DNA from: Anadara kagoshimensis
Taxonomy: Eukaryota > Mollusca > Bivalvia > Arcoida > Arcidae
Length of the DNA stretch: 64,000 nt
Direction: 5' to 3'
Assembly: GCA_021292105.1 (NCBI GenBank)
Contig: CM037870.1
Location: 9,831,558-9,895,557 of the forward strand
Notes under the pieces: model-generated
The model's input: the letters and a program-made list of their open reading frames with translations, nothing else
Told to the model about the DNA's origin: nothing
Databases searched by the model: none
Part shown: piece by piece, positions 1 through 12,900 of the stretch
Numbering within the stretch: position 1 is the first letter of the stretch
Layout: each line of letters opens with the position of its first letter
Made by a program: the position numbers and the translations under genes

Positions 1-920
1 TAATGACACCTGTCTATACAGTGAAACCTGCTATAGAGACATGACCCTACACTTACATTAAAGTTGATAAGCATTCCATCATAACCATCTACTGTCAGCT
101 TCTTCATCATGTCTAATACAGACATAATATAAAACTACATAATGACACCTGTCTATACAGTGAAACCTGCTATAGAGACATGACCCTACACTTACATTAA
201 AGTTGATAAGCATTCCATCATAACCATCTACTGTCAGCTTCTTCATCATGTCTAATACAGACATAATATAAAACTACATAAAGACCACCTGTTTATACAG
301 TGAAACCTGCTATAGAAACAAACTCTACATGACCCTACACTTACATTAAAATTGATAAGCATTCCATCATAACCATCTACTGTCAGCTTCTTCATCATGT
401 CTAATACAGACATAATATAAAACTACATAATGACACCTGTCTATACAGTGAAACCTGCTATAGAGACATGACCCTACACTTACATTAAAGTTGATAAGCA
501 TTCCATCATAACCATCTACTGTCAGCTTCTTCATCATGTCTAATACAGACATAATATAAAACTACATAAAGACCACCTGTTTATACAGTGAAACCTGCTA
601 TAGAAACAAACTCTACATGACCCTACACTTACATTAAAATTGATAAGCATTCCATCATAACCATCTACTGTCAGCTTCTTCATCATGTCTAATACAGACA
701 TAATATAAAACTACATAAAGACCACCTGTTTATACAGTGAAACCTGCTATAGAAACAAACTCTACATGACCCTACACTTACATTAAAATTGATAAGCATT
801 CCATCATAACCATCTACTGTCAGCTTCTTCATCATGTCTAATACAGACATAATATAAAACTACATAATGACACCTGTCTATACAGTGAAACCTGCTATAG
901 AGACATGACCCTATACTTAC
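1..920. repeat. Tandem exon-intron repeat, 139/148-bp unit
   Basis: Two unit types, 139 bp (TAATGACACCTGTC start) and 148 bp (TAAAGACCACCTGT start), alternate irregularly. Each holds one ankyrin-gene exon copy. The intervening intron (CCTGTCTATACAGTGAAACC) resembles the ends of the dispersed element at 19454-19636 and 52886-53072. Confidence 0.9.
57..859 (-). CDS. Six tandem copies of one 78-nt exon
   Basis: Exon copies lie at 782-859, 633-710, 484-561, 345-422, 196-273 and 57-134. Each is 26 codons, FYIMSVLDMMKKLTVDGYDG then MLINFN, bounded by TGTAG and GTAAGT, and all are in phase 0. They differ only silently (AACTTT or AATTTT in the second-last codons). Between them lie 61- or 70-nt introns. 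Any number could be spliced in without changing frame; whether all are used, or are alternatives, cannot be seen. Confidence 0.65.
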
Positions 921-3900
921 ATTAAAGTTGATAAGCATTCCATCGTAACCATCCACTGTCAGCTTCTTCATCATATCCATATCTGATCTTCTTATAATGT
1001 CAACATAAAACTAACAAAATAAAATAATATACAGTTTAACCTGCTATGTAAAGACAAATTGATGTATCACCTGCCACTCCTTTAATGTTCAGACACTGGC
1101 GGATCTCAAGGCACCAAAGCAGCATCACAGCAACTAATGTACTAGTGTCAGTGACGTCATTAAATGGCACAATTCAGGCTAGGTTTTCATTTTTTTTGTG
1201 TGAACTTCAAGCATGCCGGCCTTTGTCAGTACAGTGGGCGTGGCCGCCAATCCGTCAATTCTAAATTATGATCAACTGTCTATTACCACCAGTGTTTTAA
1301 GGCCTCTTAACTGTCTTATCTTCCAATTGCAACCAAAAATAACCTACATAAAGACCACCTGTCCAGAAAGACCAGTTTTAAACTTTTTTCGCTTCCTATT
1401 CCAAACAAAAATAACCCCTACCACCACTTATATTGAGGTTGTCTGTTCATGAATGGTGGAGGAAAGAAAACCAACAACCTTCAACAAGTCAACTGACAAC
1501 ATTTCTCTTACTTGGATGTGCTTGAGTGAGATTTGAACATAGGTGGATGACAGGTGCTCTGATCTTAAATGCATGCTTTTGGCCACTCTGTCCCCCTGGG
1601 GATAGGGGGTGTTTACAGTTATGTCTGTCTCCTGCATATGGATACAATAATTATGTAGGCCATACCTTATCAATGACTTCCAGAAGATCAATACGTCTGG
1701 CAAATCTAGCAACATCTCTTACTGTACTACCAGTCTACAATAGAAATATAACTGCTGGTAAAGAACATCTAAAGTATTATTTCTATCAATATATTTTATC
1801 AAGTTAAATAATGAATTTCTTCTCAATCAGATTTATCTCATTAGATTATAATATACATGTATATGCAATGGTGATGGATGTAAATATGCATCCCAAAAGG
1901 TTCAGTTGACAATATTAACATATCTAAATGCTTCAAAACAGAGTGGAGTAATGGTGTTCAACATCCCAGTCAAGATTTTATCACTTGGTTTTATCACTTA
2001 TATTAAGGCAATAAATTTTCTGATTGACCTTTATAGTTTTTTGGGGTTTTTTGGAGAGGGGGGGGGGGGCTGTTGTCACAAAAATTATTAAAACAACATT
2101 GTTATTACATTATCTCTATCTCCAATATAAGCTCCATTTTTCAGCATGTACTTAAAGAAGTCAATGGAAATTAAACCATTACATCTGTCAACAGCATAAA
2201 TCATCACATTTCTTCCTTTCTGAAAATTTAAAGAAGACAAATGTATATAACAAAACATTAATTCATTGCCACCAATTGTTCAATTGGATATTGGGTACAT
2301 ATAGAGAGAGACTTGTAAAGAAAAACATACAACAAATAGATTGGAAAATTTTCGCATCATATAATTTTTGTGTGAACGCACTTAAATATTTATTCGCATC
2401 TTTTAATTTTCGAGTGGTCGTGACTCTGTAGTTATAATTTTAATTACTGCTTATTTTTTTTCCGCGAATCTTTAATTTTCGTGACTCATTTCACTCACGA
2501 ATTTGCGCCAAAATAAAACGATCGCGAAAAATTTCCCAATTTACAGTTCTATAGCAATAAGTGAGGTTGCAAAGTTACTGAGGGCATTATATCCAAGTTT
2601 AGAGGTGACAAAGTTATCACAATTGTGAACTAAATCTTTAACTTAAAACTTTCAGAATTTATGTAATGCTGGGGTATTACATTCTCTTTTTGCTGTAATG
2701 GATGTGGAAACTTGAACAAAAGTATCACATTTGTAAACCAAAAACTTTCCGATTGGAAGTTAACCCTACAGGAATAATATCCCAAGAGGTATTATATAAG
2801 CTTTTTGTATTTTATTCAGTATATATAAATTAAAATGAATTTATTCTGTAATTACAAACCTCATCTTTTAAGCTGAAGTCTGCGTTGGACATCAGTATTT
2901 TCCATGTTATAATACTTGGTACGTCAGCACTGATAGCCTCAAAATAAAGTGGTCCCTATAATACACCAAAAATAAAGAATTTTAAAATTTGACTTAAAGT
3001 ACAATATTTGTAGAAATGTTTTGTGACTAATAGTCACCACAGAAAAAGTTAACTAACATACAATATAAAACAATCAGCCAATCAAAAACAATCAATTCTG
3101 GTCATTGACCAACAAATAAATAAACAACTAAACGATAAGCAAACAAACAAAGAAATAAACAATCTCACATGTTTATGCCTGGATAAACTACTCATTCAAA
3201 AAATGTTTTTTTGGGGTTTTTTTTTTGTTTTTAGAGATAAGTGAATATGGGTGTTTAACAAGAGCATTAATCAGCATAAAAACTCAAAACCAACACTGAA
3301 ATACCATATGTGTTTTTTAAAATGTCCTGCCTGATAAAGAACCAAAACTCTAGGTTTGTGTACATCAATAAACATTTTCTCTTGCCAATATAAATCATAA
3401 ACTCTCAAAATTCCATATATAAAATAAAATTCAATTTATCTACCAGTAAGTGGATATTATACAATTATAGCATTTCAGTGAGTGCGATATGATGTTTTAT
3501 CGGCAAAGAAAAGCAATATTGGCCGAGGCCGTAGGCCGAGGTCAATATTACTTTTCTTTGCCGATAAAACATCATATGGCACTCACTGAAATGCTATAAT
3601 TGTTTTATTACATGTAAATTATTTTAAAAATGAGAAGACAAGTGTTATTTTTTACTAATAAATATATTTTGCCTTTTATGTTCCGACACTGGCCGCCATC
3701 ACGGTACCAGAGTAGCGTCACGGCAACTAATGACGTTCTAGTGTCTGTGACGTCATTAAATGACGCAATTCATTATTTTTGTCTTCAATTCAAGTTTCTA
3801 ACGGTGGATTTGATTGGTTTAGTGCAATATGGTGTTTTATCATGTTCCAGAGTGCAATATGATGAAAAACGATGTTACGCGTGCAAGTAGTTTAACCAAT

Positions 3901-6900
3901 CAAAACAAAGATCTCAGAGTAAAATCATATCATAATGTAATAATATAAATTATTGGTCATTCAAATAATGCCTAAAGGTCAAAACTTGAAACTGCTCCTA
4001 GAAAAAACAATTAAATATGAAATATGTTTAATTATTCTAAGTATGGTAAATATAGTTTAAAACTGTCACTTATTGCTTGAAAACCTCAAGTAAAAACATT
4101 TCTGACTTTGAGATATCTTATACATCCTTAAAAAGTTTTCATCATCTAAAGAACAAAAAAAAAAAAAAACAACATTTTAAATTTTAAATTCCATTCCTAA
4201 TATCTCAACATGACTAACATAAAGTGAGCACATTGTACAATATCAATACATACATAAATACAATGTACTAAATAACATACATGCAATACTAGCAGAAATC
4301 AAAGTACTGAAATTACTGCATTCCTGCTGGATCTGAGAACGTCAACCAGATTGACAACATATACACATAACAAGCTCTAGATGTCATAAGAACAGTGTAT
4401 GGTAGCTCGCTTTCATGTCTTGATTATCAAACAAATTTAACCAACATTGTTTAAACAATGGACACCATTTCTTACGCTTACATCAGGGATTATATAAGCT
4501 CTGCTGTAATCTATGTAAGCAAGCTAAAAATAACTACACATTTGAATACAACACAACTCACATGCATGCAAATTAGTATTTTTTCTAACAATTATTTTTT
4601 AACAATACAAAATTTCACAAACAAAGGTATACAATAATAGTTAATGGGGAAATAAAACCTGAAGAGTCTAGAAACAGTTCTAATGACACATATTTATAAC
4701 ATACATACAGCATATAGGTCAAAGTCAAATAATTAGATGTAAGCCACAACACAATTTTACAATACACAACATGCATGATTAATTACAAAACATACATAAG
4801 AATAATTTCAATATGTTTAACAAGATCGACACAATGTAATGTGATGTCCCATACATATGTGGGCTCATGTAACTATATCAGTACTATAGAGAACATTCTC
4901 TGATCCTTAAACAAAGATTTAACAACATGCTATAGACTGGGAATAGATATGAAAATCTTCTATTTAATTTTGATGTCAGAGAATAAATGTTACTGTTGGT
5001 TACCATGGTTACATAAAAAACAAATTGTTCCATAATGTCATATAACATGGTTTCTAATCTTGCTGAATGTTCTTGTACCTGGATATTGTAAATTACTGCT
5101 GGTCAAATTGTATCAGGATATTGTACATAACCATTGGTCACATGACTAGACTTGGAGCTCATTAACAAAGAGAAATCCCAATTGAACTTTGAAAATATCA
5201 ACAATACTCCATGAAGTTGCTAAGTGTTCGACACTTTGCAGACTAGCTGTTATATGCCTGTAATATATATATCCTATATGTTCAGCCTGTAATCTCCTTC
5301 TAACATTATTATCATTTAAGTCATTGTGGTAGTATGTAGCACCACATCCATTACCAATGTGCAGCACAAATTATTGTAGTAATCAACCTTTCCACTAATA
5401 AAAACCAATTTTGTGCAAAGATATACATGTATAATATGCAAAATTCTGCAGGTGCATTTCATGTGCTTCACCACTGTCCTTCTGGCTTCACAAAATTGGC
5501 ATATAAAAATCAAAAACTTTGAAAACGTTCCTTAACTGAAGAGGACTTAACTACTTAAATCATTTGTACCAAATGCAAATTTAATTGGTTCTCATGATAT
5601 TTTGAATAAAATCCTTAATTAAATGCTGATAACATTGATACTTCTTCTGAAAATAAGACATCTAACATAAAAATATCCTATATTGCAATTTATTCTAATT
5701 TCATTTTTAATTGGATGCATGCAGTTAGAGTAAGCATTTAGTTATAAAACAGTAGCTACTTTGACACCACTGATTAATTTCCAGATTTGTGAATTTGTCA
5801 TTATTGGTTTATGAAATAAGGGAGATTGTTTTGATTTCAGAAAGTATTTATCAATTTACCATTCCTTTTGACTGTTTACACAATCTTGATAATTATAATG
5901 TAGTGTCTATCTGGAAACATAGTTTTACATTTTGTTAGGATGGGAGTAAGAAGACATAAGCAAGTCTATGGAGGTATACATGATTGCATTAAAATGTATT
6001 TTTTTTTACTTCCCAGTGATTCTGCATTTTAAAAGTGAATGTATATCTCAGTAATTATTTTTTATCATTTTGCTACATAACTTGACCAAAATGTAAACAG
6101 AAATTAATTAATTCATTGTAAATGTAAGTTGCATATATTTATGAATACAAAATTCTACATGTACAATGTTTGTAAGAATTCTGGATGTACTTTATCATTT
6201 GACAAATTAGTTATAAGGGATAACTTACACTAAAACTTTGATTTTTCATTTTACCTGGTTACTTTTGACTGTTTTTCTCGAGTTTTTGAAAGATGCTTTG
6301 ATGATGGCAAATAGTAACATTATACATGTGACAACATCCAGTCACACTGGTGTTATGATTTCAATATAGGATTTACTTTTTAACAAGCAATTGTGTGTCA
6401 ACCAGTTGTATTATTTTGTGTAGTTTCTTTCTTGTTATTTAAATTTTCATACATGTGACAACATCCAGTCACACATGTGTGTTAAGAATCAAAATACAGT
6501 TTTTTAACAAGCCAAGATGGCTATTTACTGTAACCTTTGTGTGTCAACCAGTTGTATTATACTGTGAAATGCCTTTGTTGTTATTTTCAATTATTTTAAT
6601 ATATCCACACATTTCAATCTATAATTCAATCCATTATAGCAAAATCTGTTGAATGATAAATTTTATGTCAGAAAAAATTAAGATTTTACCAATAAGAATA
6701 AATGTTCTTACATTTCATATAGCACCACCTCCTAAACTAAATAATATGTAGGTGATTAAAATGCATACACACATTTCAGGATGGTTCTAAGTTAATCTAA
6801 AATATGATTCAGGAACATCATAAAATATAAAATGTATTGCCTGACCAACAATGATGGAGATGTTTGACTTGGAGGTTATAACATGATGTGGACTCCTGAA

Positions 6901-9900
6901 TTTACAAGGTAGTATTCTTACCCTAGCCAGGCTAAGTAGGGTGCCTCTAAACAAGTCATTCTATCCTTCATTACTCCAGTGAATCCAGCTGTTAATACCT
7001 CAATTGAGTCATTCACTTTTATTGAGACTATCTGAGTGATGGTGAGGGAACTGTGTAGAGTAACTCTCCCCATCCCAAGTTACCACTGAATTTGTATAAG
7101 TGAACTGACAAACTTTCTCACATTAGGATATGCCATGAGTGTAGCTTGAACCTAGGTTGTTGTGAGAGGTACTGTGCTAAGTAAGCCAGTGCTTTAGTGA
7201 ATTTAACCAATGAGACCCAACGAGACCTATTAAGACTTATTTAAGAATCATTATAGTGTTTGCTGAAAAATAGGTCCATCAATTTACTTTGTGAACATTA
7301 TAGTAAATCAAAAGTAAAATATAACTGTTTAATTATAGTAGGACAAAGAAAAATTTTAAAAAATCAAAAAGGATTATCTACTAAAAATATGACCAAAACA
7401 ATTGTACAATGTATTACTATTTATATGTAACATCAAACTAGTCTAACGAGTTGACAGATGATACTAATTAGATCACAAATCATAAAACATTGACAACAAA
7501 TTTATATATCAACAGATTCTACTGATACTGTGTAAAACACCATTATAATGTTATCTGACGACAAAACTGTCCTTACCCAAACATTTATATCTGGCTGGAA
7601 ATGTAAATCAGTATAAAATCAAGATGAGCCCAAGACATTCATAAACTTATATAAAACACTATGATGGTACATCTTAGTAGTAACATAAAGTACTGCTACG
7701 AGACAGTACCGGTCTGTCTGTAAAACTAAGGTACTGCTACGAGACCGTACCTGTCTGTCTGTAGAACTAAGGTACTGATACGAGACCGTACCTGTCTGTC
7801 TGTAAAACTAAGGTACTGCTACGAGACCGTACCTGTCTGTCTGTAGAACTAAGGTACTGATACGAGACCGTACCTGTCTGTCTGTAAAACTAAGGTACTG
7901 CTACGAGACCGTACCTGTCTGTCTGTAGAACTAAGGTACTGATACGAGTCTGTCTGTAGAACTAAGGTGCTGATACGAGACCGTATCTGTCTGTCTGTAG
8001 AACTAAGGTACTGCTACGAGACCGTACCTGTCTGTCTGTAGAACTAAGGTACTGCTACGAGACCGTACCTGTCTGTCTGTAGAACTAAGGTACTGCTACG
8101 AGACCGTACCTGTCTGTCTGTAAAACTAAGGTACTGCTACGAGACCGTACCTGTCTGTCTGTAGAACTAAGGTACTGCTACGAGACCGTACCTGTCTGTC
8201 TGTAAAACTAAGGTACTGCTACGAGACCGTACCTGTCTGTCTGTAGAACTAAGGTACTGCTACGAGACCGTACCTGTCTGTCTGTAAAACTAAGGTACTG
8301 CTACGAGACCGTACCTGTCTGTCTGTAGAACTAAGGTACTGATACAAGACCGTATCTGTCTGTCTGTAGAACTAAGGTACTGATACGAGACCGTATCTGT
8401 CTGTCTGTAGAACTAAGGTACTGCTACAAGACCGTACCTGTCTGTCTGTAGTAACATAAGGTACTGCTACGAGACCAAACCTGTCTGTCTGTAGAACTAA
8501 GGTACTGCTACGAGACCGTACCTGTCTCTCTGTAGTAACATAAGGTACTGCTACAAGACCAAACCTGTCTGTCTGTAGTAACATAAGGTACTGCTACGAG
8601 ACCGTACCTGTCTGTCTGTAGAACTATCTATTACTATTACATGTATATATATTGCATAACGAGAAATACTCACAGGTAGAAACTTTCATGGTTTAACATT
8701 CAGAAACATGTTTGTGTGTACTTACTTCCTCGATTGACAAGCTGGTAGGTAAGACCATTTGTATTTTTTTAAAATGAGGTTGAGACTTGAGAATGAAAAT
8801 TGTGAATATTAATACAAAGTGAATGATTCTCGTTATACATTAGATTTAGTTATTTCTTTCAATGCAAATACATTGTCATTACCGTACAATATATATTTTT
8901 GCAGTCTGGATGTCTCAGTTGTCTTTAAATACAATAGATACAAGTTATCATCATGATCATATTGTAGCAAGCTGGGTGTTTTAGTTTGTATAGCACCTGT
9001 TGATTTTGAAGAAGGTCTAGGGATCAAGACTCAATCCAACCCAGCAGATTGTCTCTTTCCTGTTACAGTTTGGTGAGAAGTGTGGCTTCTTAGTAGTGGA
9101 CTCACAATTGTTGTTGTGCATGTATTAAGTTCATCAAAGGGAATTTGGGTGTTTCGTTTCCAAAGTGTAGGAAACTCAAGAAGGAATAATGCATCCTAGG
9201 TAGTAGAGTTGATAGACCTCTTGTCAATAGCATGTATATTATGGCAAGACCACAATTTGTGCCCCAGTCCATCATTGCAGGTTTTAACATCCTCTTACAA
9301 TATCAAATTTCTAGTGGAACAAATAATTTCAATAGGAAATCAGCAAATTAGATAAACAGTCTAATACAAAATATCCTAAAATGTTCCCTAATGCCTATTA
9401 TTTGATTTTGTTCTTTACACCTTTGGGTGATTAGTAGGTACAGTAATTGCTGTATGAGGAACCCCCTCACAAATTCAATTTTGTGTAAAAAGACTTGATT
9501 GCTTGAACAAATAGTACATCACATTATAAAAATCTATGTAGCCTTAAACATATCTGAAAATAAACTTTGTACAATTATAAAATATTTCTTTTAATTCATC
9601 AACTTTCGATCATGTTCAATCAATATACAAAGTTTGAAATGACTGTTGTTGAGACTTTTCCATAACCATGTTATTAAAAAACATACCAAAAAAACAAAAA
9701 CAAACACATACTGATACAAATATGACAAAGTATAAAAAGAAAGAAAGTTTTCAAAAATTTGAAAATCTGACAAATTAAAATTATGAAACAATACATAATA
9801 CATGAAATTTGAAAAAAAGTTTGGTGGGAATTTATTTTTTATCTGCCCACACATTTCAAAATTTATGAAAGGCTTATTAACAAAACATATATTTTGAATG

Positions 9901-12900
9901 AGAGAACTAGCCAATGTTTTGTGTCTTGGTATATATATGTATAATTTATAGATCCTCTGTAGAGTTTGAAACATAATAAGCTGCCCAGGGCTGCTACCTG
10001 TATACAGAAGATGGTTTATATTACAAGTGACAAAATATTAATGAAGGAGGAAAAGCTGTAAAATTTCCTCTTTGAAAAAATAACTTATTGAATAAAATCC
10101 AAAATTCCATCTCTTTGTGAACATTACTTTCTGATAAAAGAGGTTGGTTAGAGTGAAGTACATGTATAATGATTTTTACACCTAAATCAATCAAGAATAC
10201 TTGACTTATATAGAGGTGGTTAGTTCAGGAATGGAAGAGAAGACTGGAGTATACAGAGTAAATCACCTAAATTGTACAAGTAAATTGACAAAAATTCTAT
10301 TATGATCTGCCCAAGAAGGATACATGACCTAAATGATGAGAATCTATGATCTGATCCAAAAGGCAGTATTCTAGACAACTCTGGCTACAAGGTTAGAGGT
10401 GTTGTGAACTCTGCTTTTTAGACCACTCTCACTGTGAGGCATCTAGATATGTATGCAAAAGAACTGAAATGTGGAAAATAATATACAACAGATATAAAGA
10501 ATGTTTAACTGAAGCAATTTGATTTACCCTGAAATACTGTTTAACAAGGATGGATACATTGACGTCTGCTCCAGCATCACAGAGTAGTTGTACCATGTGA
10601 TAATCCTTCAGCTGTAAGGCATATTGTAAAATATGGCGCTTCTGGGATACCTAATGTGGCAAAATATAAATGTAAACATACATATTAGTATCGATCAGTA
10701 TGTCCAGTCAACTGTAAAATTCAATATCTATATCAAATATAAGATATCCCAAATACTTGGTCTAAGGCCAGAGAGCTATCAACAACAAAATGAAATAAAA
10801 AGTTCCAGTGACACTCAAGCAAAATAAAGGAAATCTTTTTTTTTTTTTTTTTAAAAAAAAGACTGATTTTAAACTCCTGATTTTAGACAGGCACTGTGCA
10901 TAACAATGAAATAGTGTCCAGTGATGTGGTTTAGATACTTTTTAGAAAAGCACACCAAACAATTGAAATGAAACATGGGACATTACATGTTCAATTTCCA
11001 AGAGAACAAAAAGTAAAATTTGTCTGTCTCCCTTATATGATTGGTAACAGACCAGACCACAAAACACCTAAACTGGAGCTAGGAAGTTACTGGTCAGCAC
11101 AGAGGGAATCATTAATAGCTGTTGATGGCTGAGAGTTAAAGATTAATACTTATACTTTTTATTTTAGATTACTTCATTATGTAATGTTATTGTGTGTCTT
11201 AATACATAAATTTTAACTCTAATGCAAACATTTTGTAAACAGAATTTTGATTGGACTCCGACCACAGGAAAATCTGTTTTACAGTTAAAGTTTAGATGTC
11301 ACATGCTCTCTTGGTTACGATTACATAATACATTCCTAGACACTGGTACATGTGCTTTTGTTTAGAAAACATAAAGAGGTCATTCTTTGTTATAAACAAA
11401 CATCTTGTTATTTCTAATTACTGATAGACATTTATTTGGCATCTGGTATGTATTTCAAACAACTAAATTATTAAATCAGTGCATTTTAATGTTTTAGTGA
11501 TAGAACTATATTTTTGGTGTAACGTTGATGAGTATGTACTCAATATAAATTCTAATTGGGACATTAGGAACCTTCATCAATTCAATCTATTTTTATAGTA
11601 CATGTATATTTTATTTGATTTGCATTAGAATGAAGATAAGCAATCATTGTCAGGTGGACCTTAATTTGTGATTGTAAAATCCATGTTTTATAGTCAGTAC
11701 TCTTCAAATACAAAACAGTTATCTAATTTTACTATAAATAAAGATATATTTTATATTGTAGTTACCGTATTCAGATAGTTGATGTTACATTTTGGTTTCT
11801 TGGCTACTTCTCTAACTTTTTCATGATTTACTTCTAAAACTCCATAAATAGCATCCTACAAAACAGGGCAAATTAAAATGTACATGTATTTGTAGAAAGG
11901 TAGAGATATACATGGTCAATTGATTAAGCCTAAGTTAAATTCCGAAATCTTCTTGTGGGACAATTAGTCACGTTACTTGCCAAAGGTTGGTTGTTTTCTC
12001 TAGCCACACATGGTTTCCTCAAACATCCCAGAATTGACTGCTTCAATATAAGTAAAAGAACCTTGACTGGGATGTAAAACAGCATAACTCTACTCTACCC
12101 CACTTGTGATGAGCTTAAACAGTGTGGCATGAAATAATAAACAAGACATGTGCCTTTTCAGAGATTTTGTTTGCTTAAATTTACTACCAAATAAAGGTAG
12201 TCTCCCCTAGGAAAAAATTACTAAAATTTCCCAATTTGTCCACTAAAATTCCCAAAACAAAATTGATGCACTGAAAAACTAAATTTATTTGTCCTTACCC
12301 ACAAAATATCATAGTACGACAATAAAGTGTCTTTGCAATGAACTCATTAGCTATTACCAGCATATCATAATGCAGTTTCCTAGATCTCAGAACTTCAATT
12401 TTCCCATTATTAAAGGCAGAATGTAGTTATCAAAATGTAAGAAAATCACTGCTGTTAATACTTATAATGATGTTTATTGTTGACTTACCATTGTTGGTTT
12501 GTGTTGATCTAGTATACCCACTATATCATGATATCTTAATGAAGCTGCATACTGTCTAATTGTCTGACGATTCTACAATTATCAAAGAAAATTAACTTCA
12601 CAAACCAAATTATTATAGTTACTGTATAAATAGTCAGAAGTTATTATAGAGAATGACTTACATAAACAGCAATCAAGATCACAAGCTTGAAATATCTTTC
12701 TTAAAATAGTATTTTAAAAATAACTAGAAAAACTGTTAGCCACAAGCTCACAAAAAATACCCCCGCTCCCCCCACATTGAACAGATCAAATTTTTAAATA
12801 GGAGGTGCACATCTACATTATAGCACAAAGATTGTGTAAAAGTTTCATGAAAATCCATTGAAGGGTTTAGGAGGAGTTGCGGATAAGAGATAGGTACCCT

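Noticed and set aside
3630..3890. 86-residue open frame, with a similar one at 60208-60408
   Set aside because: Both are inside the tail of fold-back family A, and the frame is not specially conserved between copies.
7685..8625. Possible CRISPR-like array because of regular 41-bp spacing
   Set aside because: Units are contiguous tandem copies without unique spacers, and the context is eukaryotic.
9591..9974. 127-residue minus-strand open frame rich in Phe, Tyr and Leu
   Set aside because: Low-complexity translation of AT-rich intron; no motif, no splice or start support.
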